From NCBI GenBank assembly GCA_013398015.1, contig VZRR01014165.1:2217290-2281289 (forward strand): a stretch of DNA of 64,000 bases, given 5' to 3'. A program made the translations under genes and the position numbers. Numbering within the stretch: the stretch's first letter is position 1; every line of letters begins with the position of its first letter. Below the pieces are notes generated by a model, which saw only the letters and a list, made by a program, of their open reading frames with translations, did no database searches and had not been told where the DNA came from. Below are positions 38,041-50,530 of this stretch, piece after piece. This DNA is from Oreocharis arfaki (taxonomy: Eukaryota; Chordata; Aves; Passeriformes; Paramythiidae).

Positions 38041-39287
38041 CATATGAAAAGTGCTGAGAAACTAGTAAATAGCATAGGGAAATATCACTCAAGAAAAGCC
38101 ATTCTAAACCTCTTGGTAAACTTGACAAGGATATTTTTATCTGGCAATGGACAAGGCAGGCTCCACTGAAGGTATATAAGACTATTCCTGAAAGTAGTTT
38201 CTGTGCACGAGATTAAGTTTGCAGTCAGTTGACCTTGGAATATCTATAGAGCAGTGACTCAAAGTGGTTTGTTGGTTGGTTGGTTTTTGTAAGAAAAGAA
38301 AGCTATTGGAGGTAGATTGTACGTCATATATTAAAAAGCTGAAATTCCAGTTTACAAACCAGGTACATATAAATCCTCAATCTTCTGCTTCACATGGAGT
38401 CCGGACCTTCTAGTACAGTTCTTGGGAGAGGGAGAGGAAGGTGGGAAGAGAAAAAAATGCCACAGCTACAATTAAATGGTCGATTTTATTCAGATCTTGG
38501 CCCATCATCATCCAAACTAGGCAGAAGTTAGAACACACACTGGATTTCCCTTGGATTTTCTTCATATAAATGTCGTCCTTATGGAAATTCAACGAAAGTC
38601 AGGGAGGAGAAGGATGCAGGAGAGACAGATGGGAAGGGGAGACTGAATGCTGCACACCTGTGCAGCAACACAACTTTTTCAGCACAGCCAATGAGACAGT
38701 GATCAAGACATTAATCTGTATTGAGGAGAATTTGTCCCAAATTTATTTCAAGTTTCCCTACCTAGATTACTTATTTATTCACTGCATAACTTATTACAAA
38801 TATTTAAATCTCAAATTTCCATACCTCTGGTGATTCTGTGTCCATACTCCTTTGTTGCTGTTTAGGTTTGCAATTTGATTGGCTCAAGAAAGAGAGTTGT
38901 ATCAGGAAGAAATTACTTCAAGAGAAATGAAATGCACAGTATTACACTGAATGGCTGATTAACAAAAGAGAAGTTTATCATCTGGGGGCTTGCAGTTCTC
39001 TAGCATGTATAAATTTGGGGGTTCATCATGTCAGAATTCTCCTATCATCAAGCTAACTTGATTCTTCACTGTAAGTGTATTTATGTTTCTTCAATTTTCC
39101 CAAGAGACATGTTTCCTTAACACAACGTCACCATGCACAAGAAACGCAACTGGTTTGTGGATCCACCTCAGTGTTAAACATTATGAAACCTTTTATTATT
39201 CCCATTAACCATCCACTAGTGATGCACTAGATCATGCTGAATTACAGAGAACTCAGGCAGCTTTTTCTACAGTATGTCTCTCCTACC
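38041..39287. other. Unique sequence, no gene recognised
   Basis: A short GGTT-type run near 38,264-38,287. No gene or named repeat seen. Confidence 0.4.
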
Positions 39288-39443
39288 AAAAAAAACAAAC
39301 AAACAAACAAACAAACAAACAAACAAACAAACAAACAAACAAACAAACAAACAAACAAACAAACAAACAAACAAACAAACAAACAAACAAACAAACAAAC
39401 AAACAAACAAACAAACAAACAAACAAACAAACAAAAAAAAAAA
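39288..39443. repeat. (AAAC)n microsatellite, about 35 units
   Basis: A near-perfect array of AAAC units, about 140 bp without interruption, flanked by A8 at the left and A11 at the right. It gives asparagine-lysine-glutamine-threonine repeats on one strand and cysteine-leucine-phenylalanine-valine repeats on the other. Those apparent proteins are artefacts. Confidence 0.98.
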
Positions 39444-39989
39444 CATGTATCGTCTCTCTTCATATTTCCCATCTGCCTCCCCTTCTCTGTGGTTGAAAGC
39501 TCTTTATGTCTTCTGATCTCAGACATAGGTAGGCACCACCTTGCAAACCCATTGGACTGAGAAGGACATGCTGGGTCTGTGTGCTCAGTTTCCTACTATT
39601 GAAAACAAGACATTAAATCATGTGTTTATAACATTTTCACAATTAAAATTAAAATACTTCCGCTTTCTTTGTTTTGACCCTATAATTGTTTTTGGAAACC
39701 TGTTCTTAAATGCCATGTGCTGATTTTCTCTCTATTTGTCAGGCTAAATGTATTCATGGTTAGCTTATATCCATCTGTTTTCCTGTTGATGCCACCTCCT
39801 GAGTTAAATAATGGGAGTTTTATCTTATAATAGTTTCACGGACAGTAACATGTCCTTCCTTCCCTTTCCGTTCAGTAAGGGCAGCAGCCTAAACCAACCT
39901 AGCTCTATTCATAATGTCCCTTAAAACAAAACTTCCACTTATTTCAATATATTTCTAGGACTTCTGTGTCCCCACACCACATTAAATGC
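39444..39989. other. Unique sequence, no gene recognised
   Basis: No gene or clearly named repeat. The antisense CR1-like fragment at the right may extend into this stretch. Confidence 0.4.
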
Positions 39990-40450
39990 ATCTTTCTTTG
40001 AGGCCGGTGGCCAGAACTGAACATTGCTTTTCAAAGAAGGTCCCTTAAGTGCACAGCATCATGGCCTTAGATCTCTCTGGTTTCTGTTTCACTTTCATAT
40101 CCCAGAACTGATTTACTTTTTTTAAACAAATACATCAAACCAGTTGTTCAAATTTATACTATTTTGCTAGTATACAAAATTTTTTCTCATCCGCTTCTGC
40201 TTCTGACTTATGACAGCCCCCCTGTTATTATTAGTCCCTAAAATCAGTTCATACTTCATTCTACTAAAATTAATCTCATTTCTATTGTTTCTGTTCTCAA
40301 GACATTGCTATTTTTCGTTACATAAAATCCCGGTTCTCTGCTGTACTGAAAATGCCTCCCAACTTTGAGCTATCATTAAATCTTGTTAGCAAACTGTAAC
40401 TTTATGTGGCACCCTCTCTTCCACAATAATTAAAGTGTTCTACTTTCCTT
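39990..40450 (-). mobile_element. Possible old CR1-like fragment, antisense
   Basis: 'GGTGGCCAGAACTGAACATT', then 'TTTCAAAGAAGGTCCC', then after about 300 bp 'ATCATTAAATCTTGTTAGC' resemble the reverse complement of the post-RT region of older CR1 elements, where a tryptophan-rich C-terminal block is encoded. The match is short and degraded. Confidence 0.4.
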
Positions 40451-43400
40451 ACAGCTGGTGTTGCTGTGTGCTGAACTACAGCAGTCATGCCTTTCTGTAA
40501 GAAAAAGCACACCAATCAGAAAATATCCAGGTTCTTAATGACTCATATCTAGGTGAAATTCCAAGTTTCAGTGCATGATCACAAGTTAACCTTGCACTAG
40601 CATATTACTGTAAATGTAAAACACACAGTATTGTCGTTTCACTACAGTTTCAGCACAAAGAATAGGTTTACAATGCTATAAAACTCAAACACTTTATTGT
40701 TTTCATCCTACCGATGCATTGAAGCAAAAAATAACCTTTTCAATAGCTTTTATCACTAAAGAATGCAGACTGCTCCAGGGAATTAACCCACCTAATGCAT
40801 TTAGAATCTTTTCTTGCAAATTCTATTTCAGAAGGTTTGCTTATATTTTAGAAAAATGCAAGTAAGGAAAAGATGGAGGAGATGGGGATAATATTTCCAC
40901 TTGGTTGCCACATCTAAGTTGCCTCTTTCTTTTCTCGTGAGCTCAAATATCTCCCTCTTGAGGGTTAATACTCATTATTACATTTGTTGTGAATTTCCAA
41001 ATGCATGTGACATTTGGTTTGAGTTTGTTCTTTCTGCTGATAAAGAAAGCACATACCCTTGAAGTTAAGGATGAATAAGATTTTAAGTCCTTGTGCTAAA
41101 GAACAAAACCTAAACAAAAGGATAGTTGTGGTGCAGCTTGACAGTATGATACCAAGATCTAATTCTTATTCATCATAAAACAAAACATCTTTCAGCTATT
41201 CTTGCCTTTGACTTTACCTCTTGGACTTCCTTATAAAAGATGAAATACATCTTCCTCTTTATACCCAACTATACAATAGGTGTCCTAGTTTAAAAGAGAA
41301 CAGACAATGAACCAAGAGAACTGGGAGGCTGACAGCAGGGAAGTCCATCCCCCTGAAGGCAAAACACACTGCTTTTTAATTAAAGTATGTCATGGACATG
41401 CTAAAGGTATTTACAGCCCTCAGTCACAGTGTTTTAAAAACACCTGCTGTGTCAAAATGTTTCTGAAGAGAGGTGGACTACACTAAGATGTGGAAAATCA
41501 ATCTTCTGTTCCTCTTTCCTTTGTCTATTCCTGCCAATCATACGTTTCAGAAACCAATTATGCTTATGATAGCAGAATACATTTAGCTTTGCAGTCTTTG
41601 TGGGCATATGCTGTAACCAACAGCCAGTGGTGCGAGACTTCATATGCACATATTTAAATATCTGAGTCATGTAGTACAATTTTTGGCTGGTTTTGCCACA
41701 CTCCAAGATCATCTTAGCTTAACCAAGTAAAAAAAAATATTTTTTTGAGACAGTGTTCATTTTCTCAAAAGGATCTGTTCAAAGGCTTCATCCCAGAAAA
41801 CTGTGAGGACACTGTATCACAGAGACTAAATATGTCCCAGGCTCAAACTATCATACTTGTAATATACCACGGGAAATAGTTGAGCTGGCAGCATAGCTTA
41901 TGAATCATTATTGTCAAGGTATTGCTAGGAATCCCAAGAGATTTAAGTATTTGCTTTCCTCTAAAGGTACTGAGCAATAGTTTTTGAAAGATTATCTATA
42001 TTTTAACATTGTTCTTTTTGTTTTCTTTCTTTTTGTTGTTGTTGTTGGACTATCCACAGCATGGAACATCTAGGGGCAAGGGGACAGATTACATATCGGG
42101 ACAAAAGGAGTACAATTTTTTTTTTTTTATAAATTTGGGTGGTTTTGTCCATTCAGGTGGCAGGGCTTTCTTGGCTGACTGATGAACTATGAAGAGGACA
42201 CTGCATGGCTGATATAGAGCTGCCAAGTTATCCACACATGTTCAGTAGCTACACAAACAACTACAAATTTTTTTTCCACAGGGATGCACAGCATCAGCTG
42301 TGTGAAGTGGGGTACACTGGCCATATTTTGTGTAATGCTTCTGTGAATATCGGTTTACTGCCAACTAAGAGGATCACCATGGGAAACAAAGAGCAAACCT
42401 TTCTGGAATACAGCTACTCATTTTGAAATAGTGCATCTAAAAGCTGATTATTCCTTTCTTGCATGACAACCTCCCCAAAAGCACCTTTTGCCATACAGCA
42501 TGAACATCAACACTTTATTTTTCCAGTTTTCAAAGACCACAAGTGCTTTTTACTGATACAAATGTGAATAGAATATTTTGGTGTGCCTCGACATGCTGTA
42601 CTAACCCACAAATAAATAAGCAGTCACAACAAATTTTCTCCTGCATCATATCAACATTTGATGTGGGACAAATATAGCAATACGCCTGAGGAAACTTCAT
42701 GCTTAAAGAGAATATATGTTTCAAATAAAAAGTGTAATCTCGTTTATATTTTAGTGGGACACAATATATGCACAAGTAAAATAAATAACTAAAAAGCAGA
42801 GATGAACAAATTCAAAGACAGAACAGAAATAGAAATAGAACTATATATTTTTCACTACCAAAATTTTAATCCATAACATACTTAGTAGTTTTGATATTCC
42901 ACTATTTCTTGAATAAACTTGCCATTAGATAGCGTGGACATTATACAGCTGCCTAAATGTAGGTGCCTAGTGCCATCCTGGATTATCCAACTTCACTTTC
43001 ATTTGCCCTCCTTGAAGCACATGAATCTCCTGTAAGTTCTGTGCCACATCTTCCTGCTCCAGGTTGACATGTCAGACATTCTTGCACGTACACAGTGACC
43101 CTAAGTATCCACATTAGCCAACAAAATCCCATTCTGCACCTCTGTTCCACAACTGGACGTCTAAATTTAGGAATCCACAAACTCAACATGAATTGTACCT
43201 GCTTTGAGCCATTGGGGATGTAGAAGGATACCAGAGACACGGTACCGGCTGATATAGCATGGGACTTGAGAGAGACCTGTGCACTCCTGGAGCAAGCCTG
43301 AAGTGCTCTCTGGGACACTTAAGTAGTACTCAACACCTATTTGTTGACAATCAAATCAGACCCATTAATTTCTCCAGGCTTTTCCAATGTATCCAAGTGT

Positions 43401-46235
43401 TTTTCATCAGGACTGTACCTTGCATTTATTTACAAACAACGAAAAATACATAAAGAGTATAATAATATAAAAATAAGATCATATTAGTTCAGCAACAGCC
43501 TGTCCCTTTCTAACTTATGTTATTTGCAGAGGATTTAGCTGATTTTGTTGTCTTCTGGTGTGCACAGACCATACAAGCAAAGCATTTAAAGTTCAAATGC
43601 AGAAATTTGGCCACAGCTACAAACAAATTGACTAGTCTCAGCAATGAAATGTTAATTGGTGTCTGAGAGATTCCGTTCACAATAAAGGAGCATACAGTGC
43701 TTAATCCTTGCCAATTTAGAATTTTTTAGCAGATATGATTATCAAAAGAATGAGTATATGACGTGTTTTCATATGTAATATGTAATCCAAGAGTCACCAA
43801 CAGCCTCGCCTGCAGGGAGGGATCTGTGAACACAGAGCTGCCATACCTAGTTGTTGTTATGGGTTTCTTTTTCTCTGAGGCAGAGACCTAACAGCTGTAT
43901 TTGGTAAAAACATTATCCTTCTTCTTCAGCTTCAGTTCTCCATATCACTTATTAATTTCTCAAATGCCCAGCCTAGAAATGTTTGCCATTACATGCTACT
44001 ATGAGCAGTAGCCTGGTAAGAATGGTCCTCTTGCAGCTTATACTTGATCTTCCATACTGATTTAATATAAAAGCAAAACACTGAGATTAAAATGTCAGAC
44101 TGAAAGACTTTATGCTGCGAGCTGAAGTTACTTAGAGAAAAAAATAGGTGGCTAGACCAGAGTTTCGCAACCTTTTTAGGGAGAAGAAGGAGGCAGGATG
44201 CAAGGAAGGGGAAGCACATGCAGCCCCTGTCTTTTATGAACTCTGCCTTAAGCCAGATTCAAGTTCTGCAGAAAACACTTGACACAGATGGGAGCAAGGA
44301 GCAACTATTTCCAATAAGTTAGAAAATGGAAATGAGAAGTAAAAATACTGTAACATTCCTGCTGTTGTTCATCTGAGACCTTATACCAACTGCCCACCTG
44401 AAACACCTAATCCAAGTAATCTGAAGTTTAAAAGAAGGTCCCTATGCCCAGAAGGGTTCCCATAGTCATCCTGAACATAGTTTTTGTGTGTGTACCCATC
44501 TGTACACTTGTTTCCAGTCTATAGGCTCAGATTTTGCATGAGACCAAACTCACCACACATCCAACATAAAGTCTCCCTAACAGTCCACAGCAAGGGCAGA
44601 TACATCTCAGACTCGACGCCTGGAGACAGTGGTGTTTGGAATCTGGCACTGCACACCCAGATCAGCAGCTGTGGACATGGAGCCCCTTCAAAGATGAGGC
44701 TGGAGCCCTGGGGGAAGGTAATCTGCTACAGAATTGAGCAATCTTGTGGGTTTAATGTGTGTTCCTACACAGGTGACTGAGGTTCATCACTCCCCACTGA
44801 CTCCGTGTTGTCTCTGCAGAACAATGACACCCCAACACCAAGTGCAGGACTAACCTAGAGCCAACCAGCAGAAAACACTGAGCACCAGGTTTCATCCATC
44901 ACCCTGTGTTCACTGCACTCACAAAGCTGAGCCTGCTCTGAACAGGGCTGCATTGCAGAGAGTGAAGCAGTCTCTAGCCACGAAGAAGCTTGAAAACTCG
45001 TGAAATGAACTGACTGTGTGACTGCTTCAGCCCAAACACTCTGACCACCCCTCTGAATAATAACCATGCTAGGAAACATTTTCCATCACAAATGCTTAAG
45101 CTGATACATTGCTGTCAACTGAGGCTACGAGCAAATAATTTTATTGCATTATGAATTACTTTTCATTTTGCTAGCATAAGGGCAAGGTTTGGGGTTGGCT
45201 ATATGAAAAATGGTTTAAATCTGATGGATAAGCAGATGTTTTCAGATAATTGCCAATTAAATTATTCATAATTTTGACACGTTGCCATCAGATTTCCAGA
45301 TTAAGAGGAGTACTTTTTCCTACTCAACCAATACTAACCACTCTGGCAACTCCTGTTTTGGAACATTTAATACAAAAGGATGCGCTCTTCTGCCCTTCAC
45401 ACATGAAAAAAAAAATTAGTAAAGAAACCCTTAATGCCCCAGATGACCGTGATCACAAGATGTGCTTAAATATGCTTCCCCTTGCGACATCTATACTGCT
45501 CACCACACTGGCTTTCAAGTGCACACAACATGCTGCTAAAGGGCAGGAAAGCTGGTGAACTATTACTCCGTACCTGCTCACTACCAGTGAAAACACACAG
45601 TATCTCAAACTTACATTTTGTGGCCTATATTGTGTGAGTAAATCAGAAAACAGTGAAACCTGAAGATGCTTACATTTCCTGGATAACAGCTCATTAAGAT
45701 TCTTTTCCACCTCAGTGGCAGAGCTGTGACACTTGCACCAGAGCTCTATCAGATCCTCCAGACTGATACCATTTCAATCAGAACGTGAATTTCATGACTG
45801 CAGAAGGTCGTCAAGTCAAATACTGTGTCTGATTTTTAAAAGGGTTGGATAATTTTATGACCATTAATAACACTCGCAGTTCTGCGTGTTAAGACAAGGT
45901 AATCAAATGTCACGCTTCAGAGTGTAGGCTGATTGCCATATAGGTCAGGAAGAATATTTTCACCAATGTACACCATTGCATAAAATAAACTTGCAAATAA
46001 AGTTCAACAAGTGAAAATCTTAATATCAAAAGCTTTACCTTCTCTATTAAGTCTTGCTTATATTTGGGTACTACATAAAATAAAGGAGGTGTGAAGGACT
46101 AAGCGGCTTCAAAAAAGCATTCAAGCAAATGCGGTATCTAAAAAGAATCAGATGTGAATCTACTTCACAGTGTTTTCAGGTGTCATGCAAGTTCCAAAGA
46201 TTAAACTTCTAGCCCTCTTTGGAAATGTTTCTTAG
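40451..46235. other. Unique sequence, no gene confirmed
   Basis: Nearly 5.8 kb without a confirmed gene. (TTG)n at about 42,033-42,046 and a poly-T at 42,117-42,128. 45,120-45,290 has conserved-element texture. 45,674-45,762 is exon-like on the minus strand. The GC-richer stretch 44,560-45,060 contains no repeat I can name. Confidence 0.4.
45674..45762 (-). other. Exon-like open segment, minus strand (unproven)
   Basis: On the minus strand an AG (TGGTATCAG) precedes 45,762 and a good donor (AAATGTAAGC) follows 45,674. The 89 bp between are open in one frame and encode a strongly helical peptide: L-E-D-L-I-E-L-W, then C-H-S-S-A-T-E-V-E, then K-N-L-N-E-L-L-S-R-K. The spacing of L, W and the heptad-like leucines is reminiscent of spectrin-type helices. 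I cannot assign it to a gene, and no neighbouring exon with a fitting phase was found. Chance is a serious alternative. Confidence 0.22.
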
Positions 46236-46420
46236 CACAGAATCACAGAAAATTAAGGTTCAATGAGATTTTGGGAGGTCACTGAGTTCATCTCTGTTTT
46301 CCAAGGTTGGTTCAATTAAGTTTGATACAAACAGATAATTATCTAATCTCGCTTTACACTTCCAGAAATGGACATTCTACAGACTTTTTTTTACCCAGAA
46401 TTAGAACTACTATGTTATTC
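46236..46420 (-). mobile_element. Old CR1 3' fragment, antisense
   Basis: 'AGCACAGAATCACAGAAAAT' followed by 'GGGAGGTCACTGAGTTCATC' is the reverse complement of a CR1 tail and the block before it (GATGATCT..AGGTCCC..CCAAC..TTCTGTGATTCT). 'TTCCAGAAATGGACATTCTA' further right fits the antisense of the CR1 'GGAG..TCC..TCCCTGGA' region. Much more diverged than the copies at 36.5 or 60.8 kb. Confidence 0.5.
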
Positions 46421-48359
46421 TCAATTCATAACTTGAATCAGGTAAATTATATGATAAATACAACATATATGTAATTTGATGTGAGCACAGAATGTTGTTA
46501 AAACTATATTTTGTCAAATTTTTGAATTTAGCTGCTAAGTTTTTTACTCTTTCTGAAAATGACCAAGGACCATATCACACCTGAGGGTAGCACACACTAC
46601 CTGAAACTAGTAGTTTGTGGCTAAATGAGTGCATTCTCAGAAGCTCTATTTACTAAAGTACATCTGCAGATATTATCATAATATCAGTAATTTATTTTAT
46701 TTATACAGTCTCCACAGTCTGTCCATTTCTCAACTTTTTCAAAGTCACCTCCCCAAATCTATAGACTTTATCTTTAAAATCTACAGATCAGCCCCAAAAA
46801 GGCATTTTTTTTATGATGCATCACACATGAATCATAAAAACACCTTTTTTTCTTCAGTTAATAAAAATAACATGTAAAAGATTCAGCATTAAACTAACTG
46901 GTATGGAAATTAGATATCCACATCAAGGCAGTCTGAGAGCTTTTGCAAAGAAGCACGAGGGAAACATGTTTTGCGCACGATGATAAAACCTTTCACAGTT
47001 TAATCTGCCAACAAGTTTAAAAGACCTTCAGAAATGAAGGCAGGTAGAAAGGCTTAGGTTTAGTTCTTGACCAAAGAGTTATGTCTACCTTTCTAAGACT
47101 CCTGCATCTGACAGTGACTTAGACTCTCACAGGTCGTCTATCAAAAAATACAACTCACTGATATATGCTATTTTTTACCTTCTAGATTTAGTCCACAGAT
47201 TCATGAAGGTCACTTTAACCATGGAAATAAAAATTAGTAAAATTATAACTTCAAAATTAGTTTCAGGAAATTAGTTTCTTTATTTCCAACTAGTTTTCTC
47301 TTAAATTTTTCAGAAAGGAAATCTAATTTTGAGAAATTAAAACTTGTTGGTGTATTACTTTGGTCTACATATCTCGTAAGGATTTTAAATTAGATGTCAT
47401 ACATACGTTTTCTTTTTATAAACAGCAGAAATTGTTCTTTTAAAACATTAATTTTGTTTAGATATTATTGTAGAGGTAGATGAACTGAATGACAAAATTG
47501 ATAAAACTGTTGGCCAGATTTTTTTAATTCTTATTTTTTATATATTCTCTAATTTATTTATTTGGTCTCTTTGGAACATCAAAAATGGGAAAATAAGTTT
47601 CAGATTTTTTTGTAATAATTTAAAACTTACAACAATATATTTCTGAAACTGTAAAATACAGACTGTTATTTTAAGATAACCTACAGACAGACAAGCCCCT
47701 CAAGAATCAGTAATTCTAATGTGCAGTGACTGTAGCCTCCAATTCTTTGTTTTACCTGGTTCTGCTCTTTGTAATTAATCTCTTATCTTCAGTTTATGCA
47801 AGAGGCATGGGGCAGGGGCTGTTATCCTGCTCTATACCTGCCTGACAAAAACTGAAAGTCTTCAGTCCATATTGGCGGGCCTGTCAAAACAGCATAAGGG
47901 CACAACACGGGGGGCGCAGGATCATGTGGTGCCACAACCAGCAGAAGCAGTCGCAGCAAAATTAAGGCAGGGGTTTGAGCTTAGGTCTAGGAATGTCAGC
48001 AAGGTCACATGAGTTTTGATTCCAGGGCACCCAGCTTCTGCCCACTTGATGCAGCAGAAAATTATCTCTGCTGCCTACCCTTTTTAACAAGGTAATCCGC
48101 AGATTTTAAGTGAAAAGAACCAGGTTCTTCATTGTTCTTTGAGAACAAGAGACAGGCAAACAGTTTATGCTCAGTCATTTCAAAGTTTAAAGAATGCTCT
48201 TTTATGTTGTCTTCTGAATTGATGTTAATTTAAATAAAAGCATTGAAACCTGCCTGGAAAGTACCTTAATCCTTAGCATTTGGTTGCCTTTTTCTTTATC
48301 CCTTTGTAGGTCTAGACAAGTTTATTTGTGAATTATTTCATTTGAAAGTATCTGTGAAG
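46421..48359. other. Unique sequence, no gene recognised
   Basis: Strongly AT-rich between 46,400 and 47,700, then a GC-richer stretch (47,780-48,080) that I cannot name. No exon supported. Confidence 0.4.
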
Positions 48360-50530
48360 TTCAGCAAATATATAATGGAACATATAGAATGCGAAATGTT
48401 CCTGGCTATCAAACTGAGGACATCAAAAAATGCTTTTTGTATGTGAGTGTTGTCACTTAGCTGGTCTACTGGAAGATCAGACAGCCAAATTAGAGCAACT
48501 GGTTGATTTTCTTGTGAAGATGGATGGGAATGACAGAATAATAGAGGACATGCAGTTAGTTTCAGATGCAAAGGGAGTCATGACACCAGGAAAGGTGCAC
48601 AAGCTGTGAATTCACAGCAAAAAGTTTTTTCTAAGGCAAGGCATGGAAAAAAAAATGGAAGTCAGAAGAAAAGGCAGTAAGTTAATATCTGCCAAAGAAG
48701 CAAAGGTAAGGTGAGTACCTAGAACTGAGTGAGTGGAATAATAGTCTTGGAGAACTTAGTCAATATCAGAAAGCCTGAGAAAGGGGAGAGGAGGGAGATT
48801 GTGACTTAACATGCGAGGAAGCTGTTGAACATAAAAATAGAGACGTATTCACAATAAAAGGATCAATGAAGCACTTCGTAGACAGCCATTTCTGTCAGAT
48901 AAGCTGAGATAAAGGAGAAGTATCAGTCTACAAAAGCTGAAAATATTACTAAAATTTTGTAACAGGTTAGAAAATTGGGAATTATCTGATATGTCTATTC
49001 GGCATGTTCTGCTGGTGATATAAGATAAAAAGCTACCACAACCAAGAGAGATTAGAAATGTTACCTAGAACTATAAATATTGCTATAGCTTTCACTTGAC
49101 AGCATGTGGCCAAAAAACATCTTAATGTTTGCAGCTATGGTTAGAGCACTGAAATGTCTTGGTGGCTGCACTCCAATGTCACTTGTCATTCATTGTAGTT
49201 TCCAGGATGAAGAGAGGGATTTAGACGAGCACGCAGATGAAAGGAGTAAGACGAGGACCCCAAAGACAATAGTGTGGGATCATGTCATCAAGCTGATTCC
49301 ATGAGCCTGCAGAGTCTATGGGTGCGATCCATGCCTCATAGTTAAGTGTTGTTGATGTCAAGTATTTCCAGAGGATGAGTTTTCCACATCCTGCTAAGAG
49401 GATATGGTCACTAGTTCTCTGAAAGTGGGCCTCTTCCTGCATTGACAAGAAAGGGAGGTTCAGGTGCCTGGATCACCCTTTTCTGTCTAAATTTTAGCTT
49501 TCCAAGTTAAATCAGATGAGTTCCATGCAGGCCTTTGGCACAAGTGTACAGCTTGGTAAAGACACTCAAACAAGCCAGAATTATTCAGTTTCTGTAGTGG
49601 CTAAAAGGCTGTGTTTTATCTCCTGTCAGAACTCACAGGATGCGTTAACCCAAATGCTTGCTGGTAGGGATGGTAAGTACAAAGCAGGTGGTTAAAAACA
49701 TATGAAAAAAGTAAAAGTCCACCTGAAGTTGGAGGATGGATATTACATTCAGGATAATACAAGCACCTGACAAAAAGTTAAAATATTCTTGCAGTGAAAA
49801 TACCATGCAGTGCATAGGAAAATTAAGTTACATAGTGATTATAGGTAGCATGAAACGAAAACCTGCAATTTTGTCTGACAATTCAGGCAGTTAAGTGCAA
49901 TTTATAGCCAAATAGGGAGTCAAATGATTTTCAGCAGAGAACCTCTAGTGAGGTTAGAAAAAGTAGATCATGGCAACCTTTTAGAGATAAGAGACACCTC
50001 CTGAACAAGGCAGAAACATTGATCATGAGGCATTTTAATTACACTGATATTGATTAGGATAACAGGAATGCAATTATAAAGAAGAACACATTCTTAATTG
50101 TTACACACTCTTAGTGCAGATGTTTTGTTTCAAGTAATTCCTTGAGCGGGTTTTATAGTCCAAGGCTATTTCATGTCTAACACTAAGAAATGAGCTAAAT
50201 ATAAGAAATCACATTTAAGACACAGAGTGTCCTGGATCTACTTATCAGCTTATCACTGGGTTTGAAGTACTCATGAGAGAATGCTGTGTACTAGAAGTGT
50301 TTTGACTTTGAGAAAGAGGACAGTTAAAGAAAGCTGGATGCTCTGAGGAATGTTGATTGGAATTCTATAATGTATGAGAAATCTCCTGAAGAAGGGGAGG
50401 AAATATAATATTTAAGAAACAACTGATGAGAAGGTAATTGAAATTCATCTCAAGCAAATAGCTGTTCTGCTGAATAGAGAGTAGAATGTCAAGCAAATTA
50501 AATGAAAATATAACAGAATAATAAGTCTAA
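48360..50530 (+). mobile_element. Old CR1/L3-like element with ORF1 and endonuclease remnants
   Basis: Plus orientation. About 58 codons are open to a TGA at 48,607-48,609. They read C-E-C-C-H (48,442-48,456), then the leucine-rich LAGLLEDQTAKLEQLVDFL, then D-R-I-I-E-D-M-Q. This is the cysteine box plus coiled coil of CR1-type ORF1. About 1.5 kb downstream, near 50,030, H-F-N-Y-T-D-I-D followed by a stop replaces the endonuclease block D-F-N-Y-P-E-I-D-W. 'CTTTGAGAAAGAGGACAGTT' near 50,304 and the purine-rich run to 50,530 fit the rest of the endonuclease/linker region. The stretch 49,050-49,620 does not match and may be a later insertion. Confidence 0.6.

Noticed and set aside
39234..39560. 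Open frames of repeated N-K-Q-T or C-L-F-V
   Set aside because: Direct translation of the AAAC microsatellite.
47030..47780. Several minus-strand micro-exon candidates before GTAAAA or GTAGAC sites
   Set aside because: Each is under 50 bp, with weak acceptors and no mutual phase compatibility. Such combinations occur often by chance.
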